Origin: Euleptes europaea
Lineage: Eukaryota > Chordata > Lepidosauria > Squamata > Sphaerodactylidae
DNA length: 64,000 nucleotides
Reading direction: 5' to 3'
Assembly (NCBI RefSeq): GCF_029931775.1
Contig: NC_079312.1
Span: forward strand, 11,105,821-11,169,820
This document shows, in pieces, positions 21,427 to 31,660 of the stretch (positions are counted from its first letter, which is position 1; every line of letters begins with the position of its first letter). The notes beneath the pieces are model-generated. The model saw nothing but the letters and a program-made list of their open reading frames with translations, did not search any database and was not told the DNA's origin. A program made the translations under genes and the position numbers.

Positions 21427-21885
21427 AGCTAATGCTTACTCGTCCTTGGTGAGTTGATGTTTACCAGCTTGGCTATAGGTAACCCCACTCAGTGTGAAGG
21501 AGGACACACATGCGCCCAACCTTCCGGGCAGCAAGTTTTTGACCAGTTTCGGCAACTTCCTCCTTTGCAGGGGGTCCAGGGCTAATGGTTACTCGCCCTA
21601 GGCGAGTTGATGTTTACTGGCTTGGCTATAGGTAACCCCACTCAGTGTGAAGGAGGACACACAAATGCCCAACTTTCATGGCAGCGGGTTTTTGACCAGT
21701 TTCAGCAAATTCCTCCTTTGCAGGGAGTCTAGGGCTAATGCTTACTCGCCCTATGCGAGTTGATGTTAACCGGCTTGGCTATAGGTAACCCCACTCTGTG
21801 TGAAGGAGGACACACATGTGCCCAACCTTCTGGGCAGCAAGTTTTTGACCAGTTTCGGCAACTTCCTCCTTTGCGGGGAGTCCAA
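21427..21885. repeat. Three tandem units of about 152 bp overlapping the gene B 3' end
   Basis: Units of 152-154 bp repeat 'ggctataggtaaccccactc', 'tgtgaaggaggacacaca' and 'tttttgaccagtttc(a/g)gca' three times (landmark aaccccactc at 21481, 21633, 21787). The third unit contains the stop and the last 35 or so codons of gene B, so the earlier two are copies of its coding end plus 3' UTR. Confidence 0.8.
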
Positions 21886-22788
21886 TCTCAGTGGCTCCAA
21901 AGCTCTTCCCGACCTCTGAGCACTGCTGGTACAGCTTCTGCCTGGTGTGCCTCCTCTCGTGTGTACTGCAGTGGGATCTCTGGCTAAAGCATTTCCCACA
22001 ATCCAGGCATTTGAACGGCTTCTCTCCTGTGTGGGTCCTCCGATGGCGGATGAGATCCGAACGGTGGCGGAAGGTCTTCCCGCAGTCCGAGCAATTGTAC
22101 GGCCGCTCCTTCGCGTGCATCCGCTGGTGCCTGCTGAGGAGTGAGGGTTCGCTGAACTTTCGTCCACAGTCGGGGCACCGGTACGGCTTGTCGCTGGCCG
22201 TATGGGTCCTCTTGTGCACCACCAGGTTCGAGCTGTCGCTGAAGCCTTTGCCGCAGTACGAGCACTTGTATGGTTTCTCCCCCGTGTGGATCCTTCGGTG
22301 GCGGATGAGGTAGGAGTTCTGGCAAAAGCTTTTCCCACAGTCCAAGCACTGGTACGGTTTTTGGTCAGCGTGGATTCGTCGGTGCGCGATGAGATTGGAG
22401 CGGTCGCTGAAGCTCCTCCCGCAGTGGAGACACTGGAAGGGTTTCTCCCCAGTGTGGGTCCTCCGGTGCTTGAGCAGGTCGGAGCTCCGGCCAAATGACT
22501 TCCCGCACTCGGTGCACACCTTTTTCCGCCGGTCCTTGTGAACTCGTGACTGGGCAGTGGCTTCGCCCCGCTTCCGGCCAACCCCCCGGCAAGGGACCGG
22601 CTTACAGTCTCCATCCCCCAACGGGTTGTCTTGCTGATTTTCCAATTTGTGTTGATTTTCAAAAGATTCTAGCTGCTCCGGGGACAGGAATTGCCCCTCT
22701 CCAAACGCCCCAGACGGTTCCACTTTCTCTGCATTTTTCGGTGGAGGAGGCTTCTCCTCCTCATTCTCACTGGGCCATCCCTCACCTA
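21779..22788 (-). CDS. Gene B, last exon: 7 C2H2 zinc fingers
   Basis: The acceptor on the minus strand is gcttaattccag|TAGGTGAG (exon from 22788), phase 1. An acidic, proline-containing linker is followed by seven fingers: [140 protein letters not shown]. An eighth (QQCSEVGKSFGA) has lost a cysteine and both histidines. Linkers vary (TGEKP, ADQKP, ASDKP, AKERP). The exon ends in a 40-residue non-finger tail that lies in a tandem repeat. The three exons total 1950 bases, 649 residues. A nuclear DNA-binding role is expected. Confidence 0.92.
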
Positions 22789-22992
22789 CTGGAATTAAGC
22801 AGAGAGAGAAAGAGAAAGAAACTCTGGTTATGTCTGGGACTAGAAAGAAATAACTTATGTTGAACTGATTTGGTGGGTGAGGGGAATATTTGTGAAGGGC
22901 AGGGACTTCACATATTCTTGCTGCCACAGTCCTGTGTAAATATCCATTTGTCTCTGCTTTTGGCGGTTATGGGCAGAGGAAAGAGCTATCCA

Positions 22993-23385
22993 AACCGAAA
23001 AGGTTGAACTGAATAACACTAAAATTACAAATATATAAAATTTAATATGGTGCATAGTAAAAAACACAGGGCCTATATAGTAGGCGAGTAATTCACAATA
23101 AATAAATACATAAAACACATACACAGTTGATGTATAACCATACAGTGACCAAAGTAGGACCAAACTAGGACCAGACATGAAATTGTAATATAGTACTCAT
23201 CCTAACAATTTAATTTCATAATACAAGGTAGAAAATACATACAAGCCCTTATTGTCTTATGTGGCTTCTTGGAAAAACATTTATTCCATGTACACTAGAA
23301 CATGGCTCACATCTCCCACCTTGTATTTCATGCCAGGCTTCTAATGATGTGCGTTCAATCAAACAGTGTGTTAGGTCAAAAAGAG
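22993..23385. mobile_element. Unclassified insertion with a 15-bp target duplication
   Basis: ggaaagagctatcca occurs on both sides (about 22978-22992 and 23387-23401). The body is AT-rich with 'ataaataaatacataaaaca' and no coding signal. The long duplication suggests a retroelement. It lies in the intron before the gene B finger exon. Confidence 0.5.
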
Positions 23386-23427
23386 GGGAAAGAGCTATCC
23401 AGGGCACTGAAGTGGCGGGGGGGGGGG

Positions 23428-23600
23428 GCTGTGGGTCAGGGGTAGAACATCTGCTTGACATGCAGAAGGGCCCAGGTTCAATCCTCAGCATCAACCAAAG
23501 AATCGGGCAGTAGGTGATGGAAAAGGCCTGAGACCCTGGAGAGATGGTGCCATTCTAGACAACACAGACCTTGACAGTTCCAGTCCTCATTGGTCTCACA
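23428..23600 (+). mobile_element. tRNA-derived SINE
   Basis: Head 'gctgtgggtcaggggtagaa', B box 'ggttcaatcc', body 'cctgagaccctggagagatg'. It follows a G run. Confidence 0.75.
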
Positions 23601-23602
23601 GA

Positions 23603-23786
23603 CTAGGGCTGCCAACTTCAGGTTGGAAAATTCCTGGAGAATTTGTGGGAGAGAGTAGGGTAATGACGCCATAGAGTCCACCCTCGAAAGCAGCCCTTTG
23701 CTCCAGGGGAGCTGACCTTTGTATTCTGGAGATCAGTTGTAAAACCAGGAGATCTCCTGCCCCCACCTGGAGGATGGCAACTCTAC
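23603..23786 (+). mobile_element. hAT-like MITE copy (common family)
   Basis: From agggctgccaacttcaggtt to ctggaggatggcaactcta, with the family blocks in order. Confidence 0.7.
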
Positions 23787-24189
23787 ATGGGGTCATTGGG
23801 AATAAATTTTCCCAGCGCTGGAAAAGACTGTGGGGGGAGGGGAATCTGGAAAAGATCCCACAGTCCTTGCCCCTGTGGATCACAGGATCCAACCCGCTGC
23901 TATGAGTTAGGAGCAGCGTGCCTTTCAACCCTGGCCTCAGAAGACTTCAGGCGTGGCGGGCCTCTCAAGCCAGCTGTGAAACTTCTAAAAACAGCTCCCC
24001 GTTTGCTTCCTCACTCAATTCAAGGTGTTACTTCTTATTCATAAAGACCATCACAGGGATCCACATGTGGAAAGGCCTGTCATTCTCCTCAACTGCGCCT
24101 GTGTGGCAATCAAGGTCCCTGAGGAAGGCACTCTTGGCTTTGCCCTCTGGAAAGCACATGAGTCTCTGACACATTCCTGGGGGGGCTAT

Positions 24190-24425
24190 TTATTTATTTA
24201 TATTTATTTATTTATACCATGTCTTTCTTCCCAATGGGTATCCAGAGTGGCTCACATCATTCTCCTCTCCTTCATTTTATCCTCCTGACAACCCTGTGAG
24301 GTGGGTTAGGCTGAGAGAGTGTGACTGGACCAAGGACCAGCAAGCTTCTGCGGCACAAATGGGGTTTTGAGACTGGGTCTTCCAGACACTAGTCTGACAC
24401 TCTTAACCAATACACCGTGCTGGCT
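24190..24425 (-). mobile_element. tRNA-derived SINE (second family, variant)
   Basis: Reverse orientation: 'ttatttataccatgtctttc', 'gacaaccctgtgaggtgggt', ending 'ttaaccaatacaccgtgctg'. It is preceded by an (ATTT)n run. Confidence 0.7.
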
Positions 24426-24435
24426 CTCAGTGACT

Positions 24436-24672
24436 ACCAGTGCGGTGGTTTGGAGTGGTGGACTCTGATCTGGAGAACCGGGTTGGTTTCCCCACTCCTA
24501 CACACAAAGCCAGCTGGGTGACCTTGGGCTAGTTACAGCTCTCTCAGCCCCCTACCTCACAGGGTGTCTGTTGTGGGGAAGGGAGGGGAAGGGAAGGTGG
24601 TTGTAAACCAGTTTGAGTCTTCCTTAAGTAGGAAAGTCGGCATATAAAAACCAACTCTTCTTCTTCTTCTCT
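24436..24672 (+). mobile_element. tRNA-derived SINE (second family), full length
   Basis: Head 'gtgcggtggtttggagtggt', B-box region 'gaaccgggttggtttcccca', body 'gggtgaccttgggctagtta', tail 'cggcatataaaaaccaactc' followed by (TTC)n. Confidence 0.8.
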
Positions 24673-24680
24673 TTTTCAAA

Positions 24681-24990
24681 GTTGGTGGTGGTGGAAAGTG
24701 CCATCAAGTTGTGGCTGGCCCATGGAGACCCTGTGGGGTTTCAAGGCCAGAGACTAACAGCAGTGGTTTGCCACAGCTTGCCTCTGCATAGCAACCTTAG
24801 ACTCCCTCAGTGGCCTCCCATCCAAATACCAACCAAGGCCGACCCTACTTAGCTTTTGAGATTTGGTATCGGGCTTGCCTGGGACATCCAGGTCATGGTT
24901 TTCATAAGACAGCGAATTAAATTCTCTCGTGCTGAGGCCACAAATCATGTCAAGGAACCCCACTCTCTCTTCGGACTAGCCTGGGCCATC
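24681..24990 (-). mobile_element. 5S rRNA-derived SINE
   Basis: Reverse order: 'aagtgccatcaagttgtggc', 'cctctgcatagcaaccttag', 'cctcccatccaaataccaac', 'ctacttagcttttgagattt', then 'ctagcctgggccatct' after an interruption near 24905-24968. Confidence 0.75.
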
Positions 24991-25188
24991 TCAGTCAGAG
25001 CCATTTCAGTAGCAACCCACACTACTAAGGAACAGCTCTTCCTAAAGGGGCACAGAGGCTGATGGGCTTGTAAAGCCCTTTGTAAAGCCCTGGTTTGGCA
25101 GGACCCTGGCAGATCAATTATATTTATTGAGAAGAGCTGAAGACCATGGTTAGCCACATATACCTTAAGTGAAGGAGGAATTACCCAC

Positions 25189-25315
25189 CCAAAGAACTAG
25201 CTTCTCCATCGCTGTCCTGCTTGGCTTCTCTATACAGCTGCCACTGCTCGGCGTCCAACAGGGCCTGCTCAGCCTTGGGGGCATTCCCGAGCGTCTCTTG
25301 GAAAGACCTTGGCAC
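25189..25315 (-). CDS. Gene B, exon 2: degenerate KRAB exon
   Basis: Minus-strand acceptor gccattgcag|GTGCCAAGG and donor TTTGG|GTGGGT; 127 bases, phase 0 to 1, the exact length and phase of the KRAB exon in gene A. It encodes VPRSFQETLGNAPKAEQALL, then DAEQWQLYREAKQDSDGEAS, SL. The LLD..EQWQLYRE core is kept, but VTFEDV and the EEW motif upstream are gone and the ENYENV part is replaced. Loss of TRIM28-type binding is likely but untested. Confidence 0.75.
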
Positions 25316-25973
25316 CTGCAATGGCAACGAAGCAAAATACCTCTTTAGGAAAGCAGCGATAAGTCTTTATTTATTCATATTTGGTATTCAAAGCATGTGC
25401 TACCCGGCCATGCTGACTTCCAACTTTAAAAATAAATAACTAAAAAGTTATCAAAAATAATTTCCCCCGCAAATCACCAGATTAATACCCTAAAACCCAA
25501 CCAACAAAACAGCAACAGTAGTAGCAATAAAACAGGGGAATAATTAACTACTATATCACACTAGCTAAAAAGCTTGGGTCGATACAACAGACTGCTGAAA
25601 TCCCCTGCCCTATGAAACATGATTGGCCATTCCCTGTAAGCTTTCAGGGAGGCTGCTAAATGTGAGTTGTTCAGCCCAGATTTGGGCTGAACTTCAGCAA
25701 TTCTGTATCTCTCTATGCTGCAACCATTGGAACGGTTAGCATGGGTAGGCTGTCAGGTGCAACAGAAACCTTTCAATAAATATTTATTTAATAAATCAAT
25801 AATGTTCATCCAGGTTTTTTTTTTTTTTTACAAAACCACAAAATTAATTAACTGTCTAGTACAACCCTCCTTCTGTTTGTGCCAAGAACATCCTAGCACC
25901 TTGAAGCAAGAAGCATTTGTGCAGGGCTGGAGCCAGGTTTCCAGGGGCTTTCTGCCAGATGTCCTCACCAGGT
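25316..25973. other. Gene B intron, nothing recognised
   Basis: AT-rich sequence with a poly-T run at 25816-25829. No repeat family is assigned. Confidence 0.35.
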
Positions 25974-25974
25974 A

Positions 25975-26272
25975 GAAGAAGAGTTGGTTTTTATATGCCG
26001 ACGTTCTCTCCCACTTAAGGGAGACTCAAACCGCCTTACAATCACCTTCCCTTCCCCACAACAAACACCTTGAGAGGTAGGTGGGGCTGAGAGAGCTGTG
26101 ATTAGCCCAAGGTCACCCAGCTGGCTTCATGTGGAAGTGTGGGGAAACAAATCCAGTTCACCAGATCAGCCTCCGCTGCTCATGTGGAGGAGCGGGGAAC
26201 CAAACGCGGTTCTCCAGATCAAGACTCCACCGCTCCAAACCACGGCTCTTAACCACTATGCCACGTTGGTCC
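25975..26272 (-). mobile_element. tRNA-derived SINE (second family), full length with duplicated head
   Basis: Reverse orientation: 'agaagagttggtttttatat', 'agcccaaggtcacccagctg', two successive blocks 'tcatgtgga(a/g)g(t/a)g(t)gggaa', 'ttctccagatc', ending 'cttaaccactatgccacgtt'. The same doubled block occurs in the copies at 35950-36262 and 59960-60270, so it is a subfamily feature. Confidence 0.8.
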
Positions 26273-26458
26273 CTCTTCGTGTCTCCTACCGCTCCTCTCT
26301 TTCACCCAAGCAGTTTGGGCAAGCAAGCGGCGACACTGTCAGTGAAGGCAGAGGTGGGGCAGAGGTTGGCAGCTGACCCTGGGGCCTTTGACAGCTGCCC
26401 AAGCACGCCGAGCCCTGACGCCGGCTCCAGCCCCCTTCTAAGGGCAAAGACCACTCAC

Positions 26459-27282
26459 CTGCTGCTCCCACCTCTTGGTCTCTCGCTGACTCGCCAGGAA
26501 ATCCTCGGCCAGGACGACCGCCTGGGAACAAGTCCCCGGCCCGCCTTCCCGGACCCAGCTCTGGATCTCCACCGGCAAGATGGTCAGGAACTGCTCCAGG
26601 ATCACCAGCTCCAGGATCTGCTCCTTGGTGTGCCTCTCCGGTTCCAGCCACTGACGGCAGAGTTCCCGGAGCCGGCCACAAACCTCACGGGGCCCCTCGG
26701 CCTCTCGGTAGCACAACTGCCTGAAGCGTCGGCGCTGGGTCTCCGCGCTGACAGGGTCCCCTCTTGAGACCTCGGCCTTTAACTTCCCGTTATCCCCCTT
26801 GTCTCTGGTTTCCAGGCTGCTGCAGGTCTGTTGGGGTTCTCCAGCTAAGGGCCGGGCCATCCAATCTCCTCTCGGCCACAACCATGAATCGGCAACCCCC
26901 TCGAATGGGCTGGCAAAGGCCTTTCCGTTATCCTCCCATGGAGCGGGTGCCAGCAAATGTGGATTTCCCCACCCTGGGTGAGGGGACTGAACAGCCTTGA
27001 GGAACTCCTGCCAGGGCCCATCCCAACTCTCTGACATCCCCTCACCTGGCTCCTGTTTCACTTGTTGGGGGGCTGCCCATCTCGGAAGGCCCCGCGTCGT
27101 CCCGTCCTGAAAAACAGGGGTGGCTTTTCCCGTCCCCTTTGTGCCCTTCCTGGGTTTGGGGCCTGCTGGGTCTTCATGTCCCCCCAGTTTTCCCTCCGGC
27201 TGTACGTCTTGCTCTGGCACAGTCTGGAATTGGAGGCCCACAGATGTCGCGGCTCTTTCCACGGCAGCCATCTTTTCTCAGC
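26459..27282 (-). CDS. Gene B, exon 1: SCAN exon with long N-terminal part
   Basis: The ATG is at 27271, 11 bases after a good acceptor (tttttctgctctag|GCTGAGAA), so the exon starts at 27282 and is preceded by a non-coding exon elsewhere. It encodes 271 residues. The N-terminal half (about residues 80-170: [20 protein letters not shown] and [20 protein letters not shown]) resembles the retroviral-capsid-like segment from which SCAN proteins descend. SCAN lies at about residues 183-266: [73 protein letters not shown]. The donor is CAG|GTGAGTGG, phase 0. Dimerisation with the SCAN of genes A or C is plausible. Confidence 0.88.
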
Positions 27283-27436
27283 CTAGAGCAGAAAAACACA
27301 ACCATTGCCTGGCTGAAGCACACTCAGGGCCTATATAACCCAGCTCCCTGTCTCCAGCAGAGGACAGCCAAGCATCCTGAGAAAATTCATAGCTAGGCAC
27401 TGCTGGAAATCGCTATCCTTGAGAAACCAGGAGGGG

Positions 27437-27745
27437 AAGGACTGTGGCTCTGTAGTAAAGCAACTGATTGGCATGCAGAAGACCCTGGGATGTCCAGTTG
27501 AAAGGATGAAGTAAAAGGTAATATGAAAGTCTTCTGCCTGAGACCCTGGAGTGGAGCATCTGCTTGGCATGCAGAAGGTCCCTGGTTCAATCCCCAGCAG
27601 CTCCAGCTGAAAGGATCAAGTAGGAGGTGATGCAAAAGACCTCAGCCTGAGACCCTGGAGACCCGCTGCCACTCTGAGTAGACAATACTGACCCTGATGG
27701 ACCAAGGGTCTGATTCAGTAGAAGGCAATTTCATGTGTTCAAGTG
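27437..27745 (+). mobile_element. tRNA-derived SINE, partly duplicated
   Basis: A first truncated copy (27437-27556) is followed head-to-tail by a second (27557-27745) with 'cttggcatgcagaaggtccc' and 'ggttcaatccccagcagctc', ending 'gggtctgattcagtagaagg'. The first copy has lost its B box. Confidence 0.75.
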
Positions 27746-27765
27746 GTGTAGTGGTTAGGCTAGAA

Positions 27766-28136
27766 CAGGGGTGAGGAACCCTTTTCCCGCCAAGGGCCAT
27801 TTGGATATTTATAACATCATTCGTGGGCCGTACAAAATTATCAACTTAAAAATTAACCGACCAATACGTTTCTCCATGGCCCAGGTGGGAAAGGGTTAAC
27901 ACAGTTTCTTGGGTGGTCCTAGCAGCTCCATAGCTAACGACTCTTCTGCAAGGGGGAAAAAAGGTTCCTTTTCTCCGCAAAACAAACTCACATCTGCCTT
28001 GAATAGGCTATTCTTGTCCGTGGGAGGGGGCAGATCACGAGATCTGAGCTAGAGATCTGCCAGGACCCACGAAGGGCCAGACCAAATGATTTCACGGGCC
28101 TTAAATGGCCCCTGGGTCTGATGTTCCCCACCCCTG
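27766..28136. mobile_element. hAT-type MITE with 8-bp TSD
   Basis: Ends caggggtgaggaaccc and gttccccacccctg are inverted repeats. The exact duplication GGCTAGAA lies at 27758-27765 and 28137-28144. It is 371 bp with no transposase. It is related by its ends and 'ccaagggccattt' block to 31917-33127. Confidence 0.8.
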
Positions 28137-28479
28137 GGCTAGAACTAGGGAACCTGGGTTGAAATCTCTGCTCAACCACAGAGCTCAGTAACCTAGAGTC
28201 ACTCAATTTCTTTTGGGCTAACCTACCACACACAGGGAATTATGAAGACAAACGGGAGGGTAGGAGAAATCACATAGGTAGCCCTGAACTTTTTGGTTAC
28301 AGGTTTTATTAATACTGATGGATACTTAATGGATCAGAGGGATACTTCATGTATCTTTGGCATTCTGACTGAACAATGCCTTCTGGATTACAAATTTAGC
28401 AAAATTAAAAAAATTGGAGGAAGGGTAGAGTCAAAGATGTGGTCGACAGCTTTTATCACACACCCTTATGATAAAAGCA

Positions 28480-28660
28480 CAAGAAAAGCCCTTCAGGATC
28501 CAACCACAGCACCCTGTTCCCACAGTAGTCAATCCAATGCAGGGCATGAAGGCAATAATACTCATTTCCTGTTGCCTCTCAGCAACATGCCTTTGAACAT
28601 GGAGGTTCCATTTAGGCACCATAGCTCATAGCTATTGATGGAGCCTACCTACAAGAATCT
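28480..28660 (-). mobile_element. LINE 3' UTR fragment (CR1/L2-like)
   Basis: The reverse complement has 'atgagctatggtgcctaaat', 'ggaacctccatgttcaaagg' and 'tgccttcatgccctgcattg', matching other LINE tails (60395-60722). Confidence 0.5.
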
Positions 28661-28924
28661 GTATAGCCTTTTTTTTAATGTCACTGCAGAATATTATGGC
28701 AGCAAGTTCCGTTTCAGTTAATATTTTGTTCTCTGAAGAATATTTTATTTTGTCTGTCCTGAATTACTGCCAAGCAATTTCACTGGGTGACTCTGAATTG
28801 TAGTGTTATTGGAGAAAGAGAACATAAAAAGTCCCTTATCTCCTCTTTATACATCATGTAATAAACCTCTACCCTACCCCTCCTGTTACTTTTCCAAATA
28901 TATTTAAAAATACTCAGATCCTAT

Positions 28925-29178
28925 CTTCACTCTTATTTACCTTATTTATACCCCCTCTTTCTCCCCAATGGGGACTCAAAACACCTTACATCATTCTTCT
29001 CTCCTCCATTTCATCCTTACGACAACCCTATGAGGTAGGACTGGCTGAGAGTGCATGGCTGGCTCAAGATCACCCAGTGAACTTTCATGGCAGAGTGGGG
29101 ATTCGAAACTGTGTCTCCCAGATCCTGGTCTGCGTCCCCCAGATCCTGGACACTTCACTACACCACACTGGCTCTCTT
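28925..29178 (-). mobile_element. tRNA-derived SINE (second family, variant)
   Basis: Reverse orientation: 'ataccccctctttctcccca', 'tacgacaaccctatgaggta', 'gatcacccagtgaactttca', ending 'cttcactacaccacactggc'. Confidence 0.7.
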
Positions 29179-29339
29179 TGCTGTCATAACCAGCAGAAAC
29201 CATTAAATAAATCTTCCACAGAGGGAGATTTAGGTTAAACTTCCCAAAAACATAAAATGTACAAAGGTGCCCAACATTGATTCATTCCATTGTTCTTCTA
29301 ACCCTGTTTTGAGAGTGTCAGGCGGAAGTCAATCTTTCC

Positions 29340-29435
29340 ACAGCAATACCTGAGATCCTTTCAACTGGAGATGCTGGGGATTAAACCCAGGACTTTCTAG
29401 CACACCAAGCAGATGCTCTGCCACTAAGCCATGGC
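29340..29435 (-). mobile_element. tRNA-derived SINE head
   Basis: Reverse complement: 'gccatggcttagtggcagag' with 'catctgcttggtgtgcta' and B box 'gggtttaatccccagcatct'. Confidence 0.7.
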
Positions 29436-29484
29436 TCCTTCCAAAATTAACTTGCCTTTTATAGAATGAGAACATGAGTCCACC

Positions 29485-29575
29485 TTTATCCTTTCAACTG
29501 GAGATGCCGGGGATTGAACCTGGGACCTTCTGTATGCCAAGCAGATGTTCTTATCACTAAACCTCACCTCCTTGC
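29485..29575 (-). mobile_element. tRNA-derived SINE head
   Basis: Reverse complement: 'acatctgcttggcatacaga' and 'aggtcccaggttcaatcccc', 'ggcatctccagttgaaag'. Confidence 0.7.
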
Positions 29576-29684
29576 TCCGCATCCTATTTTAGCAAGTCAG
29601 TCTATTAAGATCTGTACCATCTAATCAAACTGCTGGGAATTCAGTCCAGGGTCTCCAACAGATAAAGGTCTCCCTGATAGCCTT

Positions 29685-29943
29685 CATAGAATTGGAAAGG
29701 GCCGTATGGGCCCTCTAGTCCAACCCCCTGCTCAATGCAGGATCGACCTACAGCATCCCTGAAAAATGTTTGTCCAGCCTCTGCTTAAAGACTGCCAGTG
29801 AGGGGGAGCTCACCACCTCCCTAGGTAGCTGATTCCACTGTCGAACAACTCTTACTGTAAATTTCCCCCCCTAACATCCAGCCTGCCCTCCTCTAAGTGA
29901 CAGCCCTTCAAATACTTAAAGAGAGCCATCATGCCCCCCCCTC
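29685..29943 (-). mobile_element. CR1 LINE fragment
   Basis: 'atagaattggaaagggccgt', 'ctagtccaaccccctgctca', 'ctcaccacctccctaggtag' and 'agtgacagcccttcaaatac' are the well-known reverse complement of CR1 ORF2 end and 3' part. Confidence 0.8.
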
Positions 29944-29944
29944 A

Positions 29945-30030
29945 ACCTTCAACTGGATATGTTGGGGGACTGAACCCCAGGACCTTCTAACATACAAAGC
30001 GTCTGCTGTACCACTGAGCCGCCCCAAACT
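29945..30030 (-). mobile_element. tRNA-derived SINE head
   Basis: Reverse complement with 'ggctcagtggtacagcagac', 'gctttgtatgttagaaggtc' and 'ctggggttcagtccccc'. Confidence 0.65.
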
Positions 30031-30049
30031 TCACAGTGTGGTATTGGGA

Positions 30050-30285
30050 GATTGCGTGGGGAAACCATTGGCGGCGTCTAGTTGCAGCTGATTTATCGCA
30101 GCCTCGCAGGGTGGTCCAGGCAAAAGAGGGACAGAAGGTGGTTGTGCCATTGCCTGCTCCTGCATAGCAACCCTGGACTTCCTTGGTGGTCTCCCATCCC
30201 AAATATGAACTAGGGCCAATCCTGCTTAGCTTCTGAGATCTGACAAGATCAAGCTGAACGGGGCCATAGAGGTCAAGGTGGGGGG
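30050..30285 (-). mobile_element. 5S rRNA-derived SINE
   Basis: Reverse order: 'tgcatagcaaccctggactt', 'ggtctcccatcccaaatatg', 'atcctgcttagcttctgaga', 'acaagatcaagctgaac'. Confidence 0.8.
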
Positions 30286-30289
30286 AAAC

Positions 30290-30505
30290 CTTGTGTGTGT
30301 AAAGTGCCGTCAAGTCACAGCCGACTTATGGCGACCCCTTTTGGGGTTTTCATGGCAAGAGACTCACAGAGGTGGTTTGCCAGTGCCTTCCTCTGCACAG
30401 CAACCCTGGACTTCCTTGGTGGGCTCCCATCCAAATACTAACCAGGGCTGACCCTGCTTAGCTTCTGAGATCTGATGAGGATCAGGCTAGCCTGGGTCAA
30501 GGTGG
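30290..30505 (-). mobile_element. 5S rRNA-derived SINE, full length
   Basis: Reverse order: 'aaagtgccgtcaagtcacag', 'tggggttttcatggcaagag', 'cttcctctgcacagcaaccc', 'ctcccatccaaatactaacc', 'gctgaccctgcttagcttct'. It is one of the least diverged copies. Confidence 0.85.
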
Positions 30506-30509
30506 GGGG

Positions 30510-31040
30510 AAACATTACCAGCTATTTATTTATCCTAGCCACATTCTTGTTCCTGCACAGGCACAAACTCAGCAAACATTCCCCCATTGACACCTTTTGG
30601 GATCGACCAGATGCCCAAGAAAAGATCAGATGTTCTTTGTGGGCTCCGCACTCCTGCTGAAAAAGGAATTAAAGGAATCAGCTCATGCTGATTTTGCCAT
30701 GGGGATGCTCAAGGAAGAGCTGCACCTGTTGGATTGCAACCCTTCCGGGAAACTGCTGAAGAGTACAAGCATGCCCCCCTACCCACCCACCCATTCATCC
30801 CGCTATGCCTGGAAATGCATCCCAGGCTGAGTCAGCAAAAAAACAGCAACAACCATAGCGATGAACGCCGCTCCAGCTAGAAGAAGCAAGGAGGACACCC
30901 CTAGATCTGAACGTGGGGGCGCCTCTCTTTTTACCCCCCGCTCAGTTCTGCCAGATCTCCCCACCCCTGTTCATGCCCCCCCCCGTTTTGCACGTCTGAA
31001 TGCATGCCTATCCCGCTGACTCTGCCCTCCACCCGGATCC
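30510..31040. other. Unassigned stretch upstream of gene B
   Basis: No repeat or coding region is recognised. It would be first intron of gene B if the exon proposed at 31046-31400 is real. Confidence 0.3.
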
Positions 31041-31045
31041 TTTAC

Positions 31046-31400
31046 CTCCTCCGCTGCAACAGCCCTTTAAAACTCGCCCCCCAGGAGCCAATTCCCCCTC
31101 CCACGTGGGAAGGGGTGGGAGGTGGCAGGAAGGAAGGAAGTCTCTCTATTGACCCCCTCCCCAATTTCCCACGCTTGCGCGGCCCAAATCTCTCTTTTAA
31201 CGCTTTCACTGCCGATCCACAACTTCGGCCGAATTTCAGCCGTCGCTCCGTATTCGCTATAAGCTGAATAAATAAATAACTTGGTAGGGCAGGCAAATAT
31301 CCGCAAGGTGTAGCGTTGGGGGATCGCTGGTGGAGATAAGCTTCTTCACCTGATGACTTCCCTGCCTTTGGATGGCGGTGGAAAGCACAGGACAGAGATC
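31046..31400 (-). promoter_or_regulatory. Candidate CpG-containing promoter and first non-coding exon of gene B
   Basis: This GC-rich stretch has more CpG than its surroundings (for example 'ttcggccgaatttcagccgt', 'cgctccgtattcgc', 'acgcttgcgcggcc'), unusual in this window outside repeats. On the minus strand it ends in GCGGAGGAG|GTAAAG, a usable donor. Gene B's SCAN exon has an acceptor 11 bases before its ATG and so needs an upstream exon. The link is inference. Confidence 0.35.
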
Positions 31401-31419
31401 TGTCCACCTTTAGTCTTCC

Positions 31420-31660
31420 TTTATTTTGGATTGTAAGTAGGGTTGCCAGCCTCCAGGCGGTTGAAGAAAATTAGCAAGCACTGATGGCTACTGGAAGCAT
31501 CAATAATGCTTTATTGATTAAGTATCAATAATACTTTATTTTAGATTGTAAGTAGGGTTGCCAGCTTCCAGGCGGTTGAAGAAAATTAGCAAGCACTGAT
31601 GGCTACTGGAAGCATCAATAACGCTTTATTGATTAAGTATCAATACTTTATTGATAAAGT
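31420..31660. repeat. Two tandem copies of a 115-bp unit
   Basis: Units starting 'tttattttggattgtaagta' (31420) and 'tttattttagattgtaagta' (31535) both contain 'gttgaagaaaattagcaagc', 'actgatggctactggaagca' and 'tttattgattaagtatcaat'. The second runs into the palindrome at 31575-31901. Confidence 0.75.
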
